This document shows positions 18,973 through 26,096 of a stretch of DNA of 64,000 nt, one piece after another. The position numbers and the translations under genes are program-made. The DNA is from Amycolatopsis jejuensis (GTDB lineage Bacteria; Actinomycetota; Actinomycetes; Mycobacteriales; Pseudonocardiaceae). The stretch spans positions 124,001 through 188,000 of the forward strand of contig NZ_JNYZ01000004.1 in assembly GCF_000717335.1 (NCBI RefSeq), given 5' to 3'. Position 1 is the stretch's first letter. Each line of letters starts with the position of its first letter. The notes under the pieces were generated by a model. It made no database searches, was not told where the DNA came from, and saw only the letters and a list, made by a program, of their open reading frames with translations.

Positions 18973-20094
18973 TTACCGCACCAGGCGGAAGAACCCGCGG
19001 ATCTGCTCGACGAGCAAGGCAGGCTGTTCCATCGCCGCGAAATGCCCGCCGCGGGGCAGCCGCTCGAACCAGCGCAGATCGGTGAACCGCAGCTCGGCCT
19101 GACGGCGCGACGGCCGTCCGATGTCCCGCGGGAACACCGAAATCCCGGACGGCGCGGTGATCAGGTCGCCGAAACTGCCGAAGCTCTCCCAGTACAGCCG
19201 CGCCGAGGACGTGGCCGACGCGGTGAACCAGTAGACCGAAATGGCGTCGAGGAGCTGCTGCCGCGAGACGGCGTCCTCGGGGCGGCCGTTGTTGTCGGTC
19301 CAGGCCCAGAACTTCTCGGCGATCCAGGCGGCCTGCCCGGCGGGTGAGTCGGTGAGGGCGTAACCGAGGGTCTGCGGGCGCGTGCCCTGCTGGCTCGAGT
19401 ATCCGCTCCCGGTGCGGCGGAACTCCTGGATCGCCGCTTCCCCCTCGGTTTCCTCGGGCGTCGGATCAGCGAAATCCCCCCGCGGCGCGATCGCCATGTT
19501 GACGTGCACCCCCGCCACCCGCCCCGGCGCGACCTCACCGAGCGCCCCCGAAACGGCCGACCCCCAGTCACCGCCCTGGGCACCGTAACGGTCGTAACCG
19601 AGGGAGCCCATGAGCTGATCCCAGGCCCGCGCAATGCGCTTGACGTCCCACCCGGCCGCCGCCGGCTTGTCACTCCAGCCGAACCCTGGCAACGAAGGCG
19701 CGACCACGTGGAACGCGTCCGAGGGGTCGCCCCCGTGCGCCCGCGGGTCGGTGAGCGGCCCGACGACGGCAAGGAACTCGAGCACCGAGCCAGGCCAGCC
19801 ATGCGTGATGACCAGGGGAAACGCGTCCGGCTCCGGCGAGCGGACGTGCAGGAAGTGAATCCCGAGCCCGTCGACGGTGTCCCGGAACTGCGGAAAGACG
19901 TTGACCCGGTCGGCGAACCCGAAGTCGTAGTCCCCGGCCCAGCTGCGGCAGAGATCCTGGGCGTAGGAAAGAGGAAGCCCCTGCGACCAGTCCCCGACGG
20001 TCTCGGCCTCGGGCCACCGAGTGCGGCGCAGCCGATCCCGCAGGTCGGAGATGTCGTCGTCGGCAATCCGGACCCGGAACGGCTCGGCACTCAC
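18973..20094 (-). CDS. Epoxide hydrolase (alpha/beta-hydrolase with EHN domain)
   Basis: A 373-residue enzyme that opens epoxides to diols. It has the N-terminal epoxide hydrolase region (SDLRDRLRRTRWPEAETVGDW), the oxyanion-hole motif THGWPGSV, the nucleophile elbow GAQGGDWGSAVS with catalytic Asp, and a C-terminal GGHFAAMEQP with the catalytic His. It resembles the microsomal/juvenile-hormone type. I chose the GTG in MSAEPFRVRIADDD because AAGGGGAA lies 5 nt upstream; an in-frame upstream start would add seven residues without a ribosome site. It appears monocistronic. Confidence 0.93.
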   Translation of the reverse strand: MSAEPFRVRIADDDISDLRDRLRRTRWPEAETVGDWSQGLPLSYAQDLCRSWAGDYDFGFADRVNVFPQFRDTVDGLGIHFLHVRSPEPDAFPLVITHGWPGSVLEFLAVVGPLTDPRAHGGDPSDAFHVVAPSLPGFGWSDKPAAAGWDVKRIARAWDQLMGSLGYDRYGAQGGDWGSAVSGALGEVAPGRVAGVHVNMAIAPRGDFADPTPEETEGEAAIQEFRRTGSGYSSQQGTRPQTLGYALTDSPAGQAAWIAEKFWAWTDNNGRPEDAVSRQQLLDAISVYWFTASATSSARLYWESFGSFGDLITAPSGISVFPRDIGRPSRRQAELRFTDLRWFERLPRGGHFAAMEQPALLVEQIRGFFRLVR

Positions 20095-20222
20095 GACAGT
20101 TCCCCTTTCGGTCACCCCCGCCTGGGTTTCCCGGCAAGATCGACGCTACCGCGCAAGGCCCCCTCCTGTGCTCAACCGGGAACGGCCATGCGCTAAGCTC
20201 TGCACAGTCGCGCAAGCGGCGA

Positions 20223-20298
20223 GCCCTCGTAGCTCAGGGGATAGAGCACTGCCCTCCGGAGGCAGGTGTCGCAGGTTCGAATCCTGCCGAGGGCACCA
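20223..20298 (+). tRNA. tRNA-Arg (anticodon CCG)
   Basis: A complete cloverleaf with acceptor stem GCCCTCG/CGAGGGC, D-arm GCTCAGGGGATAGAGC, and anticodon stem CTGCC/GGCAG with loop CTCCGGA (anticodon CCG). The T-arm has GGTTCGAATCC, and CCA is encoded. It reads CGG codons. Confidence 0.97.
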
Positions 20299-20312
20299 CA
20301 AGGATGGGAACG

Positions 20313-20350
20313 GGAGAGTTGTCAGACATGACACTCTCCTCTTCTTTTTT
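20313..20350 (+). terminator. Terminator after tRNA-Arg
   Basis: The hairpin GGAGAGTTGTCA / TGACACTCTCC (one bulged T) is followed by TCTTCTTTTTT. This is a canonical intrinsic terminator with a real U run, unusual in this GC-rich genome. It lies 14 nt after the tRNA. Confidence 0.88.
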
Positions 20351-20753
20351 GTCCTGTTCGCTCGTCTTACTGCGGTCGAAGAGCAAGATCACCGCGTCGC
20401 GGCCGGGCTGCGGGGACCCGTCGAGCCGATCAATGTCACGGTGCACTTGAGCCGGTTGGTGTTCTTCGTCGACGACCTCATCTATCTGCTGATCGACCGG
20501 CGGATCGGCGCGGGCGAGATCGGTCCGCTCGGGTCCGGCAACCACCGCCGGCTCGATGGCCGAACGGAACCACCTGGTCACCGAGCGGCTCATCGGTGTG
20601 ACCCGGGCGGGGCGAGGCGGACGCGCTCAAGATCATTGACGACTGCGGACGAGGCGCTGGAAGAACGGGCCGGAAAATCTCCCGGAGCGATGTCCGGGAT
20701 GTCCCGGCGGCTTCGACGTCTCAGTCGTACGGCAACCAGAGAGGACAACGACC
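20351..20753 (+). other. Gap between tRNA terminator and DGPF gene
   Basis: 403 bp without a gene I can support. Open frames exist on both strands, but none has a recognisable domain or good ribosome site. The last 60 bp must contain the promoter of the DGPF/ECF operon; AGAGAGGA at about 20738-20745 is its ribosome site. Confidence 0.4.
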
Positions 20754-21176
20754 GTGAAGTACATGATCATGCTGATGGGCTCGCAGCGGGACTACGACAT
20801 GCTGACCGGCAAGGCCGCCGACCGGCCGGCCTGGAGTGCCGAAGAGGTCGCGGCCATGCACGAGTTCATGGCCAAGTGGAACAACGACCTGGTCGCGTCA
20901 GGTGAGTTCGTCGACGCCCGCGGACTGAGCGCACCCGTGCACGCCCGTCGCGTGAGTAGCAAGGACGGCGTTCCGGTGGTGACCGACGGGCCGTACCCGG
21001 AGACCCAGGAAGTGCTCGCCGGTTACACGATCGTGGAGTGCGAGAGCTTCGATCGGGCCACCGAGATCGCCGCGCGGCTGGTCAACACCCCGCACCCGGA
21101 GCACGCCCGGCTGGACCACGACTGGTACGTCGACATCCGGCCGATCGACGAGTACGCGCCCGAGCCAGAAGTCTGA
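20754..21176 (+). CDS. DGPF-domain (YCII-related) protein
   Basis: A 140-residue protein of the YCII/DGPF superfamily, a dimeric alpha-beta barrel. The family motif appears as TDGPYPETQEVLAGYTIVE, with Tyr in place of Phe. MKYMIMLMGSQRDY at the start and a WSAEEVAAMHEFM helix are typical. Its role is not known. Proteins of this kind are the standard partners of ECF42 sigma factors, and this one is followed directly by such a sigma factor with a 1-nt overlap (TGATG). GTG start after GAGAGGA. Confidence 0.92.
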   Translation: MKYMIMLMGSQRDYDMLTGKAADRPAWSAEEVAAMHEFMAKWNNDLVASGEFVDARGLSAPVHARRVSSKDGVPVVTDGPYPETQEVLAGYTIVECESFDRATEIAARLVNTPHPEHARLDHDWYVDIRPIDEYAPEPEV

Positions 21177-22411
21177 TGGCGGACACCGAGGCCGAGAGCC
21201 TGTTGCGCCGGCTGGCGCCGCAGGTCCTCGGCGCGGTCGTCCGGCGGTACGGACACTTCGACACTGCCGAGGACGCGGTCCAGGAAGCCCTGCTCGCCGC
21301 CGCCACGCAGTGGCCGTCCGGGATGCCGCAGAACCCGCTCGGCTGGCTGATCGCCGTCGCCTCGCGCCGCCTGACCGATCTGCTGCGCAACGAGCAGGCC
21401 AGGCGGCGGCGTGAGGACACGGTCGCTCAGCGGACGCTGCCGGAGCAGTGGCTGGCGCCTGCCGCCGATCGTCCGGCATCGGACTCCGACGACACGCTGA
21501 TCCTGCTCTTCATGTGCGGTCATCCTTCGCTGTCACCGGCTTCGCAGATCGCGTTGACTCTGCGCGTGGTCGGCGGGTTGACGACCGCGGAGATCGCGCG
21601 GGCGTTTCTCGTGCCGGAGGCGACGATGGCGCGGCGGATCAGCCGGGCCAAGGAGAGCGTCAAGGACAGCGGTGTCCCGTTCGCCATTCCGCAGGGTGCC
21701 GAGCGGTCCGAGCGGCTCGGGGCGGTACTGCACGTGCTGTACCTGATCTTCAACGAGGGGTACGCGAGCACGTCCGGTCCGCAGCTGCAGCGCACCGACG
21801 TCGCCGGTGAGGCCATCCGGCTGACCCGGTTGGTGTACAAGTTGTTGCCGGACAACAGTGAAGTCACCGGCCTGCTCGCGTTGATGCTGCTCACCGACGC
21901 GCGCCGGCCGGCCCGCACCGCGCCCGACGGCGGTCTGATCCTGCTGGCCGACCAGGACCGCACCCGGTGGGACCAGTCGCTGATCGCGGAGGGCGTCGCG
22001 TTGGTGAGCGAGGTGCTTCCCAAGGGCGAGGCCGGGCCGTATCAGTTGCAGGCCGCGATCGCCGCCGTCCACGACGAGGCCGCCGGCTACGAGGAGACCG
22101 ACTGGCCGCAAATCGTTGCCCTGTACGAGGTTCTGCTGCAGATCACGGACAACCCGATGACCTCGCTGAACCACATCGTCGCCGTGGCGATGGCGCAGGG
22201 CGCGCAGGAAGCGTTGGCGCTGCTGGACAAATTCCCGGCCGACGCACGGATCGCCGACCATCACCGGTTTCACGCCGTCCGGGCGCATCTGCTCGAAATG
22301 GCCGGCGACCACGCGGCGGCAGTGGCCTCGTACCAGGCCGCCGCCGACCGGACGAGCAGCCTGCCCCTGCAACGCTATCTGCACGGCAAGGCCGCACAGC
22401 TGAGCTCATGA
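21176..22411 (+). CDS. ECF42-type RNA polymerase sigma factor with C-terminal TPR-like extension
   Basis: A 411-residue alternative sigma factor. The sigma-2 domain covers about residues 1-80 (GHFDTAEDAVQEALLAAATQW, PLGWLIAVASRRLTDLLR). Sigma-4 covers about 105-165 (LTLRVVGGLTTAEIARAFLV). A helical extension of about 230 residues follows (LHVLYLIFNEGYAST, LLALMLLTDARRPAR), which in ECF42 proteins replaces an anti-sigma factor and is needed for activity. No anti-sigma gene lies nearby, as expected for this group. It overlaps the DGPF gene. The signal sensed is unknown. Confidence 0.93.
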   Translation: MADTEAESLLRRLAPQVLGAVVRRYGHFDTAEDAVQEALLAAATQWPSGMPQNPLGWLIAVASRRLTDLLRNEQARRRREDTVAQRTLPEQWLAPAADRPASDSDDTLILLFMCGHPSLSPASQIALTLRVVGGLTTAEIARAFLVPEATMARRISRAKESVKDSGVPFAIPQGAERSERLGAVLHVLYLIFNEGYASTSGPQLQRTDVAGEAIRLTRLVYKLLPDNSEVTGLLALMLLTDARRPARTAPDGGLILLADQDRTRWDQSLIAEGVALVSEVLPKGEAGPYQLQAAIAAVHDEAAGYEETDWPQIVALYEVLLQITDNPMTSLNHIVAVAMAQGAQEALALLDKFPADARIADHHRFHAVRAHLLEMAGDHAAAVASYQAAADRTSSLPLQRYLHGKAAQLSS

Positions 22412-22701
22412 GGGGTCGGTTTCGTAAGTCTCTCCGTGGCTGATCATGCGCTCATGGAACGCGGGTGGCGGTCGCTCGATTCGCCTGCTGATCCTGTGCT
22501 CAACCCGGCAGACGGGCAGCCCTGACCACATCGATCCATCCCACATCTCGTGGTCGATGCAGCCAAGTGAATCCCCTACATACAGGAGGCTCTCGCTATC
22601 GGCAGCTGGCCCGGAGCAGCGTAGTCAGCGCAGGCCCACGGTCCACAAGGCCGACGCCGCAAGGCTTGCCCAGAAGTGATGTCCAAAGTGGACGCCGAGC
22701 G
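22412..22701 (+). other. Gap after sigma factor gene
   Basis: 290 bp with no supported gene and no clear hairpin. Composition is slightly less GC-rich than neighbouring genes. It ends where the insertion sequence remnant begins. Confidence 0.4.
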
Positions 22702-22905
22702 GGACTGTTCCAAGATTGGTGTTTCGGCCTGATACGCCGGGTTGAGGTCTGGCGGGATGGGCACTGTGAGTGATGGCATCGGAGCTTGTGAGTCCGCGCA
22801 AGCGTGATCAGAAGGCGGCGCAGCTGTCGCCGGAGCAGGCCGCCGCGGCGGCGATGGCGGCTGAGGCGAAGGCGCGAGGGTTGGCGTTGACCGGCCAGAG
22901 TGCCA
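22702..22905 (+). pseudogene. IS256-type insertion sequence remnant (left end plus N-terminus of transposase)
   Basis: From 22773 an ATG opens a frame beginning MASELVSPRKRDQKAAQLS and continuing with EQAAAAAMAAEAKARGLAL. This resembles the N-terminus of actinobacterial IS256-family transposases. Similarity stops after LALTG at about 22900; the frame then runs into the arsR promoter and ends at 22937, giving 54 codons. The 70 bp upstream (GGGACTGTTCCAAGATTGG) look like the terminal region of such an element. The rest of the element is missing. The call is from memory of the family. Confidence 0.6.
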
Positions 22906-22908
22906 GTC

Positions 22909-22945
22909 TTGGCTTATATAAGCGACACCGGGTATGATTCGGTTG
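22909..22945 (+). promoter_or_regulatory. Leaderless promoter of arsR-like gene
   Basis: TTGGCT (22909-22914) and TATGAT (22933-22938) are spaced by 18 bp. The GTG start at 22945 lies 6 nt after the -10 element, so the transcript probably begins at the start codon. The spacer TATATAAGCGACACCGGG is AT-rich at one end and may overlap the operator. Confidence 0.65.
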
Positions 22946-23313
22946 TGCACGCGTTCGACATCCTTGGTGACCCGGTGCGCCGGCGCATCCTGGAGCTGCT
23001 GGCCGATGGCGAGCAGACCTCTGGCGCGATCACGGAGGTGATCCGGGCCGAGTTCGCGCTGTCTCAGCCGGCTGTCTCCCAGCATCTGCGCGTTCTTCGG
23101 GAGAACGGGTTCGCGTCGGTTCGAGCTGAGGGGGCTCGCCGGTTCTACGCCGTCGACCCCTCCCCGCTGAGCGAGGTCGACGTGTGGCTGGACCGGTTTC
23201 GCGGGTTCTGGGATCAGCGGCTCGATGCCCTGGGAACCGAGCTGGCCCGCGGCAGGCGTGCATCCCGTACCCGAGGCGATGGCCAGGCCGATCCGCCGGC
23301 GAAAGGACGATGA
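22945..23313 (+). CDS. ArsR-family transcriptional regulator
   Basis: A 122-residue winged-helix repressor. FDILGDPVRRRILELLADG leads into the recognition region ALSQPAVSQHLRVLRENGF, then the wing VRAEGARRFYAVDPSPL. No Cys or His cluster for metal is present, so this is the group that pairs with SRPBCC (AHSA1-like) proteins rather than a metal sensor. I chose the GTG at 22945 because the promoter -10 lies just upstream; a longer reading from 22900 would cross the promoter. It is followed by two SRPBCC genes in the same direction. Confidence 0.92.
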   Translation: MHAFDILGDPVRRRILELLADGEQTSGAITEVIRAEFALSQPAVSQHLRVLRENGFASVRAEGARRFYAVDPSPLSEVDVWLDRFRGFWDQRLDALGTELARGRRASRTRGDGQADPPAKGR

Positions 23314-23314
23314 C

Positions 23315-23965
23315 ATGAAAGACGTACTGGACGAACTGGCCGCGGCGCGCCGGACGATGGGCTCAGCGACCCTGTCTGCCGGCGACGCTTACACGATCGA
23401 GTTGCGGCGTCGATACGATGCGCCGGTCGACGACGTGTGGAACGCCATCACCGACCCCGAGAGACTGGGCCGCTGGTTGAAGCCGGTGACCGGGGACCTG
23501 AGGATCGGTGGATCGTTCGAGCTGGATGGCGGTGAGCACGGCGAGATCCTTGCCTGCGACCCGCCGCAGCGGCTGCGGGTGTCCTGGCTTTTCGGGCCGG
23601 AGGCCGATGAGTGGCCGGGGACGAGCGAGGTCGAGGTGCGCTTGTCCCCGGGCCCAGCCGGGGGCACCGAGTTCGAGCTGGTCCATGCAGCGGCCGTCGG
23701 GGAGCCCATGTTCCCGACCTACGGCCCCGGTGCCGGCGGTGTCGGTTGGGACCTGCATCTGCTGACCCTGGCCGGGTTCCTCGCCGACGGGAAGGCCCTC
23801 GACCATGACGAGTTCCGAACCTTGCCCGAGGGGCGGGTCTTCGTGCGGCGCAGTGCCGCGGCCTGGGGCGAAGCTCATCTGGCCGCCGGTGGCGATCCGG
23901 GTCACGTGGCGGCCGCGGTGGCGGCCACCACCGCGTTCTACGCCCCGGGAGGCAACGAGTGCTGA
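23315..23965 (+). CDS. SRPBCC (AHSA1/START-like) domain protein
   Basis: A 216-residue helix-grip protein. RRYDAPVDDVWNAITDPERL and LGRWLKPVTGDLRIGGSFEL are the standard N-terminal signature, and GGTEFELVHAA is a later strand. These proteins have a hydrophobic pocket and usually accompany an ArsR regulator; the ligand is unknown. The ATG at 23315 lies 1 nt after the arsR stop and 7 nt after GAAAGGA. It probably forms one operon with the genes on either side. Confidence 0.92.
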   Translation: MKDVLDELAAARRTMGSATLSAGDAYTIELRRRYDAPVDDVWNAITDPERLGRWLKPVTGDLRIGGSFELDGGEHGEILACDPPQRLRVSWLFGPEADEWPGTSEVEVRLSPGPAGGTEFELVHAAAVGEPMFPTYGPGAGGVGWDLHLLTLAGFLADGKALDHDEFRTLPEGRVFVRRSAAAWGEAHLAAGGDPGHVAAAVAATTAFYAPGGNEC

Positions 23966-24453
23966 AGTACACCGTCTCGATCGAGATCGCTCTGCCTCGC
24001 CAGGAGGTGGTCGACCTGATCTCCGATCCGGCACAGATGCCGAGGTGGCTGCGCGGCTTGATACTGCACGAGCCGGTCAACGGGGTGCACGGGCAGATCG
24101 GCACCACCTCGCGAGTCGTGTTCCAGATGGGCAAGCAGAGGATGGAGGCGACCGAGACCGTCACGCGTCTCGACCCCGCGGATCTGCATGCGATCCCCAG
24201 GTCGGTCGTCGTGCACTACGATCGTGAGATCGTCGGCGGGGGGATGTGGCAGGCCCAGCGCGATCGGATCATCGACGCCGGTCCGAACAGGACGCGGTGG
24301 GAGAGCGAGAGCGAGTTCCGGTTCGACGGGTTGCCGATGCGGCTGATGGGACGCCTGATGCCCGGCACCTTTCGCAAACAGTCGCGGCAGCACATGCAGG
24401 ACTTCAAGGCGTTCGCCGAGGATGGGACGGACGTCTCCCAAGGGGCGAACTGA
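23959..24453 (+). CDS. SRPBCC-family protein
   Basis: A 164-residue protein, also of the START-like helix-grip fold. YTVSIEIALPRQEVVDLISDP and MPRWLRGLILHEPV open it, with alternating strands and a C-terminal helix (TFRKQSRQHMQDFKAFAED). The GTG start overlaps the end of the preceding gene by 7 nt, so the two are translationally coupled. Having two START-like proteins under one ArsR repressor is unusual but not unknown. No catalytic motif is visible. Confidence 0.88.
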   Translation: MLKYTVSIEIALPRQEVVDLISDPAQMPRWLRGLILHEPVNGVHGQIGTTSRVVFQMGKQRMEATETVTRLDPADLHAIPRSVVVHYDREIVGGGMWQAQRDRIIDAGPNRTRWESESEFRFDGLPMRLMGRLMPGTFRKQSRQHMQDFKAFAEDGTDVSQGAN

Positions 24454-25300
24454 CCTGCCTCTGAGCTGGATCCGAGCAGCACATGGCGCGCGGCCACCTC
24501 ACGCATCGATCTGCACGCCGCGATCCTGCGTGACGCGAAGGCGGGCCGTCACGCGAAATCGGAATCTCGAACTGTTCGTGCGAGCGTCCGGTGCCGCGCT
24601 CGTCGAGGTCCATGCGGCCGGATTCGACGTCGTAGAAGTGCGCGGGGCTGCATGTCCCGAGTGGACACCCGCCCCAGCCACGCGAAGCGCAGCAATGTCG
24701 GCGACGCCGCGTACGCGTCTTTCCCGTAGTGGCTCCCGACTCGGCCTACGCTGCGTTGTCCAGCCCACGCACGGACCAGTTCCGGGCCTGCCATTCCGTC
24801 ACCTCCAAAAATACTCGTGCCTGTTCGCTGGCTAACCGTTGCGCCTCAACACCTTCGGCGGTTCTGATATTCGCTTGCCACGACTCACACTTGCCGATCG
24901 TTGACGAGGGAACCGCGCGGCTGCGGCGATCTCCACACGTTCTTGAGACCACAGAACGGTTCCCGGATCCGCGGGTACGCAGTCTGGACCTTATCGCCGC
25001 CGGGTTCGGGTGCTGCCGCGACTTCCATGAGATTGCGCCTCCCTTGCCTGGTCAGTGCCGCACCACTCACGCTCTCCGGACGGCAGCGTGTCGGGGCCTC
25101 GCGGGCCTGGAATGGTGGCGTCAATCATCGAAAAAGGGAGGCCACGAATGAGTGGGCCGCCACATGTTTCCGCACCGCGGCGCTCGGCCGCGTCTGCACG
25201 GTCACCCACATCGGCGAAATCAGTCGCGCCTCAGCGCAGGAACTCGCTGCCCTGCAGGGGCTATCACAATTACCGGGTCGAGTACCACCGGTGCAGTCGG
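24454..25300. other. Relic-rich region without an intact gene
   Basis: About 850 bp. Composition is visibly less GC-rich than the flanks, and open frames on both strands are short. The only stretch that reads like protein is on the minus strand at 24746-24952, which ends in a helix-rich tail (ASEQARVFLEVTEWQARNW). It lacks a ribosome site and I do not recognise it. It may be the end of a decayed gene. Confidence 0.4.
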
Positions 25301-25824
25301 TCAGATATCGTCCGGCGCGGCGGTCGGTCCGGCGAGCCGTCGCCGCGCGATGTCGTGATAGGCCGGGTTGGTGTCGATACCAGTGAAACGACGGCCCAGT
25401 TCGCGCGCAGCCACACCCGTAGTGCCGCTGCCGCTGAACGGGTCCAGGACATGCCCGCCCGGTGGGCATCCGGCCGCAATGCAACGGCGCGGAAATCTCG
25501 ACCGGGGAGGGCGCGGGGTGATCGGACCGGGTCCCGTCCGGTTCCACAGACGGGGTTCAGCTTGGTCCCGCCGCAGTGAACTCGGCGGTACCGGGTGCGG
25601 TCGCCGGTGCAGGGCTGCCGGATCGGGTCGAAGGTGAAGTAGTAGTCCGGTTGCGTGACGAACAGGAAAACCATCTCGCGGCGGGTCGCGAGCCGATCCC
25701 GGATCAGCGTCGGCGTGGCGTGCGGTTTGTGCCAAACGACCGCCGACCGCAAGATCCAGCCGTCGGCCTGGAGCGCGAAGACGACGCGCCAGGGCATGCC
25801 GAGCAGGTTCTTGTGCGGCACATC
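25301..25824 (-). pseudogene. DNA methyltransferase (N4/N6) remnant, frameshifted and 5'-truncated
   Basis: One frame reads [20 protein letters not shown] and then [19 protein letters not shown] with [13 protein letters not shown]. This is the middle of a site-specific DNA methyltransferase of the N4-cytosine/N6-adenine type. A second frame then carries the C-terminal part: [40 protein letters not shown] and a terminal [12 protein letters not shown]. The switch of frame lies around 25540-25620. The N-terminal catalytic DPPY/SPPY part is missing. No restriction enzyme gene is nearby. It is likely a dead fragment from a mobile element. Confidence 0.82.
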
Positions 25825-25975
25825 AGCGACCGGCCGGTAACGAGCATGCCGTGTCGATAGCGACCTTTACCTGCACCGCAGCGATCACTACCACGGCACT
25901 GGCCGCCACCGACCGGCTCGGCTTCGTCGAGATTGTCCGCCGGAACCCCACCCACGATATTGCTTTTGTCCAACC

Positions 25976-26096
25976 TTGAACAAGCCTCAATATGCAGAAG
26001 CCCTGGCCAGGAAGGACCCGAGGTTCCCGCTGCCAAAGAAGAAAGCGAGAGATGCCGTCAACGAGGTTTTCGCCGCTCTCTTTGCAAACGGGTGTT
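25976..26096 (+). pseudogene. Possible truncated HU-like DNA-binding protein
   Basis: A TTG-initiated frame begins MNKPQYAEALARKD, then a basic insert, then ARDAVNEVFAALFANG. This resembles the first two helices of HU-family proteins. After that it runs into the 3' end of the sulfatase on the other strand, and the beta arms of HU are absent. The similarity is short, so a chance match cannot be excluded. Confidence 0.35.

Noticed and set aside
20223..26096. Integrative element attached at tRNA-Arg
   Set aside because: I found no second copy of the tRNA 3' end downstream, and no integrase gene. The mobile remnants nearby are not enough to define an attachment site.
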